Assembly: GCF_014648495.1 (NCBI RefSeq)
Contig: NZ_BMRF01000001.1
Location: 1-64,000, forward strand
DNA length: 64,000 nucleotides
Direction: 5' to 3'
Source of the DNA: Actinomadura cremea
GTDB lineage: Bacteria > Actinomycetota > Actinomycetes > Streptosporangiales > Streptosporangiaceae
This document shows positions 51,635 to 60,245 of the stretch, one piece after another. The first letter of the stretch is position 1; each line of letters opens with the position of its first letter. The notes under the pieces were generated by a model. That model was not told where the DNA came from, ran no database searches, and saw only the letters and a list, made by a program, of their open reading frames with translations. The translations under genes were made by a program, and so were the position numbers.

Positions 51635-52070
51635 TTACCGGCGTGTGCCGCAAAGCCGCGCCCAGGGCCCGACAACAGCAGCCCGGGTCGGGCGACCGGC
51701 AGTGCGGGACGCGGTGTCACGGCTGCCGATCGCGGGTGCGGAAGGGGGCAATGCGTAGCGCTCGCCCTCGTCGCCGATGAGGTCGGCGCCGAGGTCTTCG
51801 GCCATCCGGGCGATCTGCCGCACGGCCGGTTCGTCCAGTCGGCCGCTGACCACGATCCGCGACTCGTACCCAGGCCAGGCTGACGTCGGTGTCGCCGCGG
51901 GCGGTGTAGGTGAACACTGGTTGCTCGCCGTTGTGAGCCCAGGTGAGGGTGCCGTCCTCGCTCAGGTGGCGGTGCCGGCGTGCGTAGGCTTCCCACTCTT
52001 GCGGGGATATGGGCTGCTGCGGGCTGTCGAACCAGTCCGGCGCTCGTGTGATGTGCAGGTCGTACCCCAT
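51635..52070 (-). pseudogene. Hypothetical MGYDLHITR-type protein, frameshifted
   Basis: From the ATG at 52070 the minus strand reads MGYDLHITRAPDWFDSPQQP up to ARGDTDVSLAW. Continuing in the next frame it reads YESRIVVSGRLDEPAVRQIA then RMAEDLGADLIGDEGERY, with a stop at 51635. The join near 51870 is one base out of frame. Proteins with this start are common small unknowns in actinobacteria. It may be a real frameshift or a sequence error. Confidence 0.55.
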
Positions 52071-52394
52071 CCCCGCGGTCCCCCACAAGGTCGGCGCAAC
52101 GCCGCAAAGCTACTGGGGCGTGGGCAGGAGGTACGGCGACCGAATACCCAGACAGACCGGGACCACCATGTAGTCATCCGGGATGCCGGTGACGCTTGAT
52201 CGGCACTCGGCGTCGGCTCACTGCCAGGGTCAGCCCCGGGGGTGCGTCGGCTGGTGGTGCAGCACCCGCGCAGGAGTTGGTCGCGTTCCGGAAGCGGCCA
52301 GATACGGCGTATCAGCGGCGGGTGGCGGTCGGGGGCGCGATGATCGGTGGCAAGGCGGACGTAGCCGCCGGGTGCCGGTGCCGCGGGAGGCGTG

Positions 52395-52823
52395 ATGGGT
52401 GATCGAGCAGGCCGGCAGGCGGTTGCGGCTGCGGCGGGTGTGCTGGTGGGTGCGGTGGTGAACGTGGCGACGGGCATGCTGACCCAGCAGTGGGGCCTGG
52501 CGTGGCTGGCGGCGACGGCGGCGTTCGTCGCGTCGGGGGGCGCTCTGCTGGCCTGGCTGACCTTCCGCGCGGCGGCGGGCCCAGAACCGGCGCCTGCGGT
52601 GGGGGTTGAGGCGTCGGGAGACGGCTCGATCGCGGCGGGCGGCTCGGTGACCGGGTCCTCGACGAAGGTGGCACGGCCTCCCGCGGGCCAAGGGCCGCCG
52701 GCGCCGCCGTCGGCGGCGGCTGATCCTGGGGTCAGAGCGCCGGGGCTGGGGGCAATCGCCGCGGGCAAGGACGTGGAGGATTCCCGCACCGAGGTCACCG
52801 GGGACGACCCGGCGGCGGCGTGA
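52395..52823 (+). CDS. Two-helix membrane protein linked to the NB-ARC gene
   Basis: The ATG at 52395, with CGGGAGG upstream, gives 142 residues. Two membrane helices (about 9-28 and 33-56) precede a hydrophilic tail. The tail carries two copies of a short motif, GSIAAGGSVTGSSTKV and GAIAAGKDVEDSRTEV. The same kind of motif (AGAMAAKGDIVNSSTHV) is present near the N-terminus of the NB-ARC protein encoded next, whose GTG overlaps this gene's TGA. The shared motif suggests that the two proteins meet through it, and the membrane helices could place the NB-ARC protein at the membrane. Confidence 0.7.
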   Translation: MGDRAGRQAVAAAAGVLVGAVVNVATGMLTQQWGLAWLAATAAFVASGGALLAWLTFRAAAGPEPAPAVGVEASGDGSIAAGGSVTGSSTKVARPPAGQGPPAPPSAAADPGVRAPGLGAIAAGKDVEDSRTEVTGDDPAAA

Positions 52824-54514
52824 GGTTCCGCCGCAAGTCAGGCCCCGCTTCCAGCGAGCCGGGCAGGGACAGGACGCCTCAGGACGAGTGGGTCGAGGCG
52901 TCGGGTGCCGGGGCGATGGCCGCCAAGGGCGACATCGTCAACTCCTCCACGCACGTGCATCAGGCGGTGCCGCTGCCGCGGGCCGACCTGGTGGCCCCGC
53001 CGCGCGGGTTGCCGCCCGCCGTGCCGCCGCTGGCAGGCGGGTTCGTCGGGCGGGGCGGGAAGCTGGCGGAGCTGGACGCGGCGCTGGCGGGTCCGGGCGG
53101 AACGGTGGTGCAGGCGGTGCACGGGCTGAGCGGGGTGGGCAAGAGCGCGCTGGCCGCGCACTGGGCCCTCCAGCACGCCGACGCCCATGTCCTGACGTGG
53201 TGGATTACCGCCGATTCGGCCGAGAGCATCGTTGCGGGGCTGGCCGATCTGGCCGGGATGCTGGTGCCGGAGATGACCCGCACCGCCCCTGCGGGGGCGG
53301 TGCCGCTAGAGGAGCGGGCGGGCTGGGCGCGGCGGTGGCTGGCCACCCACACCAGCTGGCTGGTGGTTTTGGACAACGTCACCCGCCCCGGCGATGTGGC
53401 CGAGCTGGTGGCCGGTGCTCCCGGGGGCCGGTTCCTGCTCACCAGCCGGCTGCGGGAGGGGTGGCACGACATCGTTCCCGCGCTGATCGAACTGGACGTG
53501 CTCAGCCCGGCCGAAGCACACGACCTGCTGACCGGCACCCTCACCACCAGCCGCCCGGCAACCGCGGCGGACCTGGAGGGCGTGGCCGAGGTGTGTGAGC
53601 AGCTCGGCCACCTGCCGCTGGCGGTCAAGCAGGCCGCCGCGTTCATGGCCGAGACCGCCACCACCCCCCGCGACTACCGGCGGCTGCTGGGCGAATATCC
53701 CGCCGAGCTGTACGCCCACGGCCCCGCCGGCGCAGACGGCGACCGCACCGTGGCGCGCGTCTGGCACGCCACCCTCGACCATCTGGCCGCCGAGACGCCG
53801 CAGGCCGGGCCGGTGCTGCGGGTGCTGGCCTGGTTCGCCCCCGACCACATCCCCCGCCCCCTGCTGGACCCGCTCGCCGACCAGTGGGGCGGCCCGGTCA
53901 CCGTGCGCCGGGCGGTGGGACGGCTGGCCGCCTACAACATGATCACCCTCACCCCCCGCCAGGACGGGGACGTCATCGGTGTGCACCGGCTGGTCCAGGC
54001 CCTCGCCCGCATCCCCGACCCCGCCGACCCCCACCGCCGCCACGACGCCATCGCCACCGCACGCCAACAAGCCACCCACACCCTCAACCACCATCGCCCC
54101 GCCGACCCCAAGGACCCGAGCGGATGGCCGACCTGGCAGACCCTGCTCCCCCACATCGACGCCCTGACCACACACGCGCCCCCCGACACCGACACCAACG
54201 CCACCGACCTACTCCTCACCAGCACCGGGCGGTTCCTCGACGGGCAGGGCGCCACCCACCGCGCGATCACCTACCACCAGCGCTCCCTGACCACCGCCCA
54301 ACGCCTCTACGGACCCGACCACCCCTTTACGCTGACCTCGCGCGACAACCTGGCCTACGCCTACAAGTCGGCCGGGGATCTGGGGCGGGCGATCCCGATG
54401 TACGAGCAGACCCTGAACGACTACGTGCGGGTGCTGGGGCCCGAGCACCCCACTACACGGACAGTGCGGGAGAACCTTTTTGCAGCCAGGGGAGAAGGTC
54501 CGGACGAGGACTGA
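52820..54514 (+). CDS. NB-ARC STAND ATPase with C-terminal TPRs
   Basis: 564 residues from the overlapping GTG. The short motif (about 29-45) is followed by FVGRGGKLAELDAAL. The P-loop VHGLSGVGKSALAAHWAL lies near residue 103. A Walker B-like LVVLDNV lies near 182, then GRFLLTSRLREGW and GLPL-like HLPLAVKQAAAFMAET. A winged-helix region comes next. The C-terminal TPR segment is about 460-560 (HRAITYHQRSLTTAQRLYGP and GRAIPMYEQTLNDYVRVLGP). STAND proteins of this class are molecular switches in signalling and conflict systems. No enzymatic effector domain is fused; the membrane partner could be the effector. Confidence 0.85.
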   Translation: MRFRRKSGPASSEPGRDRTPQDEWVEASGAGAMAAKGDIVNSSTHVHQAVPLPRADLVAPPRGLPPAVPPLAGGFVGRGGKLAELDAALAGPGGTVVQAVHGLSGVGKSALAAHWALQHADAHVLTWWITADSAESIVAGLADLAGMLVPEMTRTAPAGAVPLEERAGWARRWLATHTSWLVVLDNVTRPGDVAELVAGAPGGRFLLTSRLREGWHDIVPALIELDVLSPAEAHDLLTGTLTTSRPATAADLEGVAEVCEQLGHLPLAVKQAAAFMAETATTPRDYRRLLGEYPAELYAHGPAGADGDRTVARVWHATLDHLAAETPQAGPVLRVLAWFAPDHIPRPLLDPLADQWGGPVTVRRAVGRLAAYNMITLTPRQDGDVIGVHRLVQALARIPDPADPHRRHDAIATARQQATHTLNHHRPADPKDPSGWPTWQTLLPHIDALTTHAPPDTDTNATDLLLTSTGRFLDGQGATHRAITYHQRSLTTAQRLYGPDHPFTLTSRDNLAYAYKSAGDLGRAIPMYEQTLNDYVRVLGPEHPTTRTVRENLFAARGEGPDED

Positions 54515-54540
54515 CCATCACAAGGCCACCCCTGGCGGCG

Positions 54541-54566
54541 TCTCACATAATGCCAATTATGTGAGA
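54541..54566. repeat. AT-rich 10-bp palindrome beside the integrase
   Basis: TCTCACATAA and its exact reverse complement TTATGTGAGA are separated by TGCCAA. It lies 44 bases past the integrase stop and 27 past the NB-ARC gene's stop. The AT content is unlike the surroundings. It may be a shared terminator for the converging genes, a protein-binding site, or a core or arm site of the integrase. Confidence 0.7.
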
Positions 54567-54609
54567 GCACGGCCCGGACAACGGGGCGCTAGATGATCAA
54601 CTGAGTTGT

Positions 54610-56079
54610 TCAAGAGCTGATACGGCGGGGGACCATTGCAGCCGTGGCCTCGGCGGCCTCTCTGAACACCTTGGGGATCACTGAGGCGTAGATGTCGGCG
54701 GTGAACGAGGATCGGGCATGGCCGAGCGTCTCGCTGATCACCTTCATCTCGACTCCTGCGGCCAGCGACAGCGTGGCAGCGCCATGACGCAGATCATGGA
54801 ACCGGACGGGCGGGAGTGGCCCACCTTCGACTGTCGCCAGTATCTGGTCTTCATCGATCTGGTGCTGGCTCCCGATCTGCGGAAGGATCCATCCCTCGAC
54901 GAGGTAGCGATGCCTGATCGTCTCGTACCTGGACACGAGGAAATCGAAGCGTTGGGAGATCCAGGCAGGTCGTAGTGGCGTCCCGTCCGGCCGTGTGAAG
55001 ACCAGGCCCGAGTCGGTCCACGCGGGGCCCGTCATGCGCTTTTCGTTCTCCTGCTGGGCCCTCCATCCCCGCAGAATGGTGGTCGTCGCCGAGTCGAGCG
55101 CAACGATGCGGTCGCCTGCGTCTGACTTGGTGTCCTCGGAGTCGTCGTCCGGTCTGGTCTCTCGGACGGTGAGGATGCCCGTGTCCAGGTCGAGGTCGCT
55201 CCAGGGCAGGCCGGCCACCTCGGCCCGGCGCAGACCTCGAAGGGCCACGAGATGGAAGAGCGCGTACAGGCGTTCCGACGGCTGGATGAAGTCGAGGAAG
55301 GCACCGGTCTGTGCCGGTGTCCACACCATGACCGGAGCCGGGACGGTTCCGTTCTCCTCCCAGCGTTGGACCCGCGCGGCCGTCCACACCAGCGGCCTGC
55401 GGCGCGGCATCCGCGGCAGCTCGACGTGCTCGGCCGGGTTGTGGGTGAGGTACTTCTTCTTGACCGCCGAGTTCATCGCCGAGTTCAAGACCGCATGGAT
55501 GCGCCTGATGCGGGCGGGCGAGAGCGGCTTGGTCTGCTTCTTGCCGCGCGTCTCCCCCTGAAGCAACTTCCTTGTCGAGTCGGCTCGGGCGTCGATGAGC
55601 CGGCTCAGCATGTCGCTGCGTTGCTCGCCGGGCGGCAGCGGTCGATTGATCTTGAGCATCGCGGCATAGAGCTCGCTCACGTGGTGGTCTCGGAGGTCGA
55701 CCAGCCGTAGATGCCCGAGCCCGGGTTCGAGGTAGAGCCCGACCGCCTCGCGGTAGCTGTTCAGCGTGGAGCCTTTGAGGCCGATCTTGCCGTTGAGCCA
55801 GAGCTGCAGCCATTGACTGACCGTCAACTGGTGATCGAGCGCGCCTGCGGTCGGCCGCAGGCCGGCGAGTACCTGAACCAGCTGCTGTTCGGCCTCTTCC
55901 TTAGTGCTGAAGGGGCCGATCTGCGGTCGCCGTCGCTTGCCGTTCCCGGTTCGGGGAGCGTCGTATCGGAACCACCAGGACCCGTGCCCCGTCTTCTTGA
56001 GTTGCGGGCACTTGGCCCCGTATCTTTTGCCTGTCTCGGGATCGGAGCAGCAACACCGCTTGTACACGGTTCCCTTCAC
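54610..56079 (-). CDS. Tyrosine-type site-specific integrase
   Basis: A GTG at 56079 (VKGTVYKRCCCSDPETGK) gives 489 residues. An N-terminal Cys-rich arm-binding segment is followed by a SAM-like core-binding domain (LTVSQWLQLWLNGKIGLKGS). The catalytic domain keeps ALRGLRRAEVAGL (Arg 284), TKSDAGDR (Lys 318), HDLRHGAATLSL (His 428, Arg 431), TLGHARSS (His 454) and DIYA (Tyr 464). All catalytic positions are present, so it should be active. Actinobacterial integrative elements use such enzymes. No excisionase or attachment duplication was recognised, and no tRNA adjoins it. Confidence 0.9.
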   Translation of the reverse strand: MKGTVYKRCCCSDPETGKRYGAKCPQLKKTGHGSWWFRYDAPRTGNGKRRRPQIGPFSTKEEAEQQLVQVLAGLRPTAGALDHQLTVSQWLQLWLNGKIGLKGSTLNSYREAVGLYLEPGLGHLRLVDLRDHHVSELYAAMLKINRPLPPGEQRSDMLSRLIDARADSTRKLLQGETRGKKQTKPLSPARIRRIHAVLNSAMNSAVKKKYLTHNPAEHVELPRMPRRRPLVWTAARVQRWEENGTVPAPVMVWTPAQTGAFLDFIQPSERLYALFHLVALRGLRRAEVAGLPWSDLDLDTGILTVRETRPDDDSEDTKSDAGDRIVALDSATTTILRGWRAQQENEKRMTGPAWTDSGLVFTRPDGTPLRPAWISQRFDFLVSRYETIRHRYLVEGWILPQIGSQHQIDEDQILATVEGGPLPPVRFHDLRHGAATLSLAAGVEMKVISETLGHARSSFTADIYASVIPKVFREAAEATAAMVPRRISS

Positions 56080-56638
56080 AACGTCACCCCCCGCTGGTGG
56101 CGAGTTGAGCTGCGTGAACGCACCGAACGGTGTTCCCCTGCGGTCTCTATTCACGCGTGGGCCCAAGCGGGTTGCGTCATGCTGCCTCGTGACCGCTGCG
56201 CTCGAGTCTGCAGTTCCCTTGGTGCTGTTGCCTCATCGGAACGAGCGTCAGCGGCGGTGGCTGCTGGCGCGCGAGGTCCGGCTGCTGGGGGCAGGGAGGT
56301 GGGCGGGCGGTGGCCCAGATTGCCGGTGTGGGCGGGGCCACCGTTCGCACGGGTGTGTACAGGTTGGAAACGGCGCGGCCCGCGCCCGGAGGGCCGGATT
56401 CGGCACACCGCTCACCGCGGACGACCCGGACCAGGTCGAGGCCCCTGTCGGCCAGCAGAACCTTACGGTCTTATGCACGCTCCGCCTAACGTCACGACGC
56501 CCCCCTGAATAGCGGGCGGCCTTGGCCCACCCGCGATCTTCTGAGCCGTGAGAACTGGTGCGGTCATTCCTGACGTCCGTCGTCCTCGGGATGGTTACTG
56601 TTGACATCGAGTCGAACGCGTTGTCGGGAGGCCGGCCG
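56080..56638. other. Region between the integrase and methyltransferase operon
   Basis: About 560 bases without a convincing gene. An attachment site and the promoter of the rightward operon are expected here. A TTGACA at 56601-56606 is a possible -35 box, but its -10 partner is weak. Confidence 0.45.
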
Positions 56639-57385
56639 GTGTCTGAGGAGATCACGGCTCACTACGAGCAGTTGGCGAGCCGCTACGACGAGAACTGGAC
56701 CCACAGCCCTGAGTTCATCGGCTGGATGAGCGGCCGCATCGCGGACCGGCTCGTTCCCCGGCCCGGCGACCGGGTGGCCGACGTCGGTTGCGGAACCGGG
56801 TTGTTCACCCGTGGCCTCGTCGAGCGAGCCGGGCAGGTCGTCTGCGTGGATCCGTCAGCCCGGATGCTCGCCCAACTTCCGGACGACGATGCCTATGTCC
56901 CGATCGAGGCGTCGGCGGAGGACGTGGCGGACGGGCGTGCGGCTCTCCCGCATGACGAGTTCGACGTGATCCTGGTGAAGGAAGCGATCCATCATGTCCG
57001 CGAGCGCTCCTCCGCCTTGAGGGGGCTTGCGGGGCTGCTGGGGCCCGGTGGGCGGTTGTTGGTCGTGATGTTGCCGACGACGATCGGCTATCCCCTGTTC
57101 GGCCGGGCGTTGGAGGCCTTCGAGGAGCATCAGCCCGATCCTGCCGACATCGCCGAATACATGGAACGGGCGGGCTTGCAGGCTCATCTAACCTACGACT
57201 CCTTTCCGCTGTCGTTCACCAAGGAGCGCTATTTGCGGATGGTCCGTAATCGCTACATGTCGCTGCTGTCGATGTTCGACGATTCCGAACTGGAGGAGGG
57301 CGTCGCGGAGATCGACCGGGCGCACCCTGGAGATGTCCTGAAGTTCCCGGACCGGTTCGCCTTCGTCCTCGGAAGGAAGGCATGA
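56639..57385 (+). CDS. Class I SAM-dependent methyltransferase
   Basis: The GTG at 56639 lies eight bases after GGGAG and gives 248 residues. It has the UbiE/Methyltransf_11-type layout: EEITAHYEQLASRYDENWTH, motif I RVADVGCGTGLFTRGL, the acidic VVCVDPSARML and FDVILVKEAIHHV. The C-terminal third has KERYLRMVRNRYMSLLSMFD. The substrate is unknown. Its stop overlaps the start of the HEPN-NACHT-FGE gene (ATGA), so the two are translationally coupled; it could modify a partner or a self marker in that system. Confidence 0.82.
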   Translation: MSEEITAHYEQLASRYDENWTHSPEFIGWMSGRIADRLVPRPGDRVADVGCGTGLFTRGLVERAGQVVCVDPSARMLAQLPDDDAYVPIEASAEDVADGRAALPHDEFDVILVKEAIHHVRERSSALRGLAGLLGPGGRLLVVMLPTTIGYPLFGRALEAFEEHQPDPADIAEYMERAGLQAHLTYDSFPLSFTKERYLRMVRNRYMSLLSMFDDSELEEGVAEIDRAHPGDVLKFPDRFAFVLGRKA

Positions 57386-59985
57386 GCGCCGACCTCGACA
57401 CCAGGCTGAATCGGCTCAAGGATGAACTCGAAGATCACTCCCGCATCGCCAGCCATCTCGGCCTGGACTTCGAGCGGCCGATCCGGTCGCTCGGCGACGG
57501 CTATCCGGAGAATTCGATCTCGCTGGTCGGGAAGATCACCGAACGGATCCTTAAGGAGTTGTGGACGCACCACAACGTTCCCGGGGACCCTTCCGGAAAG
57601 TCGCTCAGCGAACTGATCCGCGGCTGCCGATCACACATCACCAGCAGCACGGTGCTGGACGCCCTGCGCGACATCCAGATCCTCCGCAATCGCTCCGCAC
57701 ATGACGGCTATTCGATTGCGGAGGAGGACGCGCTCACCTCGATCCGGCGGCTGCTCGACGTCCTGACCTGGTTCACCACTACCGGAAGCCAGGTGCTCAC
57801 CGGGGACGTGCCGAGGCTGGTGCCCGCCGTTGCGAAGAAGGCCGAGTTCCTCGCCGGTCTCTACCTCACGATGGGCTACAAGTCCGTCAAGCGCTTCGAA
57901 TTGACCCAGCACACCGTCTACCAGCTGTTCACCCGCGAGCGCGGGTTGCGCATCGAGTACGTGGAGCTGTTGCTCAGCCGCGGCACCGACGAGGTGCGGC
58001 AGGTCCTGGGGAGCACGGGGGGAGAGCTTCTGCAGACGCGGCTGCCCAAGCTGACCCGGTTCCTGATCCTCGATCCCGCCGACGATCCGATCGTCAACGA
58101 GTTCGAGGACTACCGCGTCGTCACCTACGACCGGTTCATGGACACCATCGTCAACCCCGAAGCCCACAACGCCTCCTTCCCGCCCGTCCCTCCCCCCGAA
58201 GCCGGTGAGCGGGTGCCGCTGTCCGGGGAGTTGCTCAACGCGGACGAGCATTCGGGCAACATGGCGCTGTCCCAGGTCGGGGACGCCTACGACCTGCTGG
58301 CCCAGACCGCCGTGTCCGGCGGCAACGTCCTGGTCGTGGGGCGGTCCGGCAGCGGGAAGACGGTCCTGCTGCAACGTCTGGTCTCGGCCGGCCATGACTC
58401 CGACGTTCGCCGGTATCGCTTCTACTTCGACATGAGCCTGAAGAGGCCGGACGAGAGCTTCCCCGACTTCGTCACCCGCACCCTCGCACCGTGCATGGCC
58501 GTGGACGCCATCCGGGTCTTCGACGTCTTCCACTACTTCGCCCGCTCCGGCTCGGTGGTGTGCGCCCTCGACGGCATCGACGAAGCCGTGACCGAGCACA
58601 CCCTGGCCGGATTCGTGGAGCTGTTCACCGAACTGGCTCAAGTGCTCTCGGCCGAATCAACGGTCGTGATGACTTCCCGGATGTCCTTTCTGGAGGACTC
58701 CCCTCAGGTCCGCCGGCTGCTCGACGGCACCACGCTGCTGTCGGAACGTCTCGTCCAGCACCTGTACGCCCAAGGCGTCGACCCGCTCAAGGTTCCACGG
58801 TTCTCCGCGCTGCGGCTGCATGAGAACACCTCGCCGCTGGAAACGCGCCTGTCCCGGACGCTGGCCTCACAAGGGTCCCTGCCCGAGTTGCTGTGGACAC
58901 ACATCCAGCACACCGTGGCCGAGGCCGACCTCACCGACCGGGTTCCGCAGTTGGTCGCCTACTTCGGCCGGGCCGAGTTCGAAGATCGCACCGTCTTCAC
59001 CCTCGTCGAGCTGTGCAACGAGTTCGGCATCGAAAGCTTCGCGGCAGGGCGCATCGACTTCGAGTCCTTCCGCCTGAAGCCGCTGTTCCGTCCGGCCGGC
59101 GCCGACTGCGTCGCGTTCGCCCACTCCGCCTACCAGGAGTTGCTCGCCGCCGAGCACCTGCGGACCGCCGGCGCCGAGGTCCTTACCGCTCCGGCCCGCA
59201 TCACCGAGCAACTGCGGTCCTTCCTGCACCACCGCTCCCGCGACACCCCCGGCACCGACGACTGTGTCCTGCCCGCCGCGACCTACCTTGTCGGGCCGTC
59301 CCATCACCTGATGCTCCGCGAGGTCACCGGCTCGGTGCGCTTCGACCGGTACGCCGTCACCGTGCGCCGATACAACGCCTTCCTCGCCGCCGTCGAGCGG
59401 CACGGCTCGGGGCAGTGGGACCATCCGGACATGCCGCAGGACGCTTCCCACCTGCCGTGGGTCGAACGGCTCCGGGTGCCCGACTACTACACCGACCCCG
59501 ACTACGCCGAGCATCCCGCTATCTGCGTGAGCTGGTGGAGCGCCTACGCGTTCGCCCGCTTCGAAGGAAAACGGCTCCCCACCTCCACCGAATGGGAAGC
59601 CGCCGCTCGAGGCCGCGACGGGCGCCTGTTCCCCTGGGGCGACGCCATCGACCTGCAAGCGGTCAACTGCGCCGACGCCTACAGCGACCGCCCCCTCATC
59701 ACCTACGAGACCTGGCTGGAAGAACACGACCGAGGCACCCTGCACGACGCGTTCCCCCGCCCGGTCGACGCCCACGACCGCAACCGCTCCCCCTTCGGCG
59801 TCCACCAGATGGCCGGCAATGTCTGGGAGCGAACCTCCACCATGGTGCCCGAACGGGGCGAAGCAGTGATCTGCGGCGGGTCGTTCGACAACCCCTACCG
59901 AGCCGTCCAAGCCTCCTCCAAGGGCCTCGCCCGGCTCGGCGTCTCCAGCAACGCCGTCGGATTCCGCTGCGTGGAGGACCTATGA
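57382..59985 (+). CDS. HEPN/DUF4145-like - NACHT/STAND ATPase - FGE-sulfatase-like fusion
   Basis: 867 residues. The N-terminal helical domain (about 40-135) contains QILRNRSAHDGYSIAEEDAL, an R-x4-H HEPN motif (Arg 102, His 107) as in HEPN ribonucleases and DUF4145 proteins. An unassigned region (about 150-270) follows. The ATPase has Walker A VVGRSGSGKTVLLQRL (320-327 core) and Walker B VVCALDGIDEA (392-402). TVVMTSRMSF and the NACHT-type FAHSAYQELLAAEHL (579-593) come later. Residues 630-867 are an FGE/SUMF1-like domain: RFEGKRLPTSTEWEAAARG, then PFGVHQMAGNVWERT and VGFRCVEDL. In conflict systems such C-terminal domains act as sensors. The HEPN would be the toxic effector, but that is inference. 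Confidence 0.85.
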   Translation: MSADLDTRLNRLKDELEDHSRIASHLGLDFERPIRSLGDGYPENSISLVGKITERILKELWTHHNVPGDPSGKSLSELIRGCRSHITSSTVLDALRDIQILRNRSAHDGYSIAEEDALTSIRRLLDVLTWFTTTGSQVLTGDVPRLVPAVAKKAEFLAGLYLTMGYKSVKRFELTQHTVYQLFTRERGLRIEYVELLLSRGTDEVRQVLGSTGGELLQTRLPKLTRFLILDPADDPIVNEFEDYRVVTYDRFMDTIVNPEAHNASFPPVPPPEAGERVPLSGELLNADEHSGNMALSQVGDAYDLLAQTAVSGGNVLVVGRSGSGKTVLLQRLVSAGHDSDVRRYRFYFDMSLKRPDESFPDFVTRTLAPCMAVDAIRVFDVFHYFARSGSVVCALDGIDEAVTEHTLAGFVELFTELAQVLSAESTVVMTSRMSFLEDSPQVRRLLDGTTLLSERLVQHLYAQGVDPLKVPRFSALRLHENTSPLETRLSRTLASQGSLPELLWTHIQHTVAEADLTDRVPQLVAYFGRAEFEDRTVFTLVELCNEFGIESFAAGRIDFESFRLKPLFRPAGADCVAFAHSAYQELLAAEHLRTAGAEVLTAPARITEQLRSFLHHRSRDTPGTDDCVLPAATYLVGPSHHLMLREVTGSVRFDRYAVTVRRYNAFLAAVERHGSGQWDHPDMPQDASHLPWVERLRVPDYYTDPDYAEHPAICVSWWSAYAFARFEGKRLPTSTEWEAAARGRDGRLFPWGDAIDLQAVNCADAYSDRPLITYETWLEEHDRGTLHDAFPRPVDAHDRNRSPFGVHQMAGNVWERTSTMVPERGEAVICGGSFDNPYRAVQASSKGLARLGVSSNAVGFRCVEDL

Positions 59986-60245
59986 CCCAGCTGCAGCAGC
60001 ACTTCGGCAACGTCGTCGATCGCCGTCCCCACGGCACCGGCTACCGCAACCGGATGGGCACATATGTCGTCCGCGACTCCGAAACCGGCCAGGACTACGC
60101 CTTCTCCTACGTCGACATCGTCACCGAAGGGTTCCGCACCGTCCACGTCGGCGAACGCGTCCGATTCATGACCGACTCCGAGCATCCCGGCACAGCCGTC
60201 TACGTAATCCGGCTCGACCTGCCCGATGTGGAGGCCCACTACTGA
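59982..60245 (+). CDS. Cold-shock/OB-fold-like small protein
   Basis: 87 residues, overlapping the NACHT gene's stop by four bases. The pattern GTYVVRDSETGQDYAFSYVD then IVTEGFRTVHVGERVRF follows the five-strand cold-shock domain plan (F-x-dI-x-eG-x-rt-x-x-x-GerV-x-F). The RNA-binding aromatic motifs of classic Csp proteins are altered. In an operon with a HEPN protein it may bind RNA as a sensor or regulator. Its stop overlaps the next ATG by one base. Confidence 0.65.
   Translation: MTQLQQHFGNVVDRRPHGTGYRNRMGTYVVRDSETGQDYAFSYVDIVTEGFRTVHVGERVRFMTDSEHPGTAVYVIRLDLPDVEAHY

Noticed and set aside
54851-55813. 320-codon frame inside the integrase gene
   Set aside because: It is a second frame on the same strand as the integrase, whose catalytic residues are all present; the alternative product is low-complexity.
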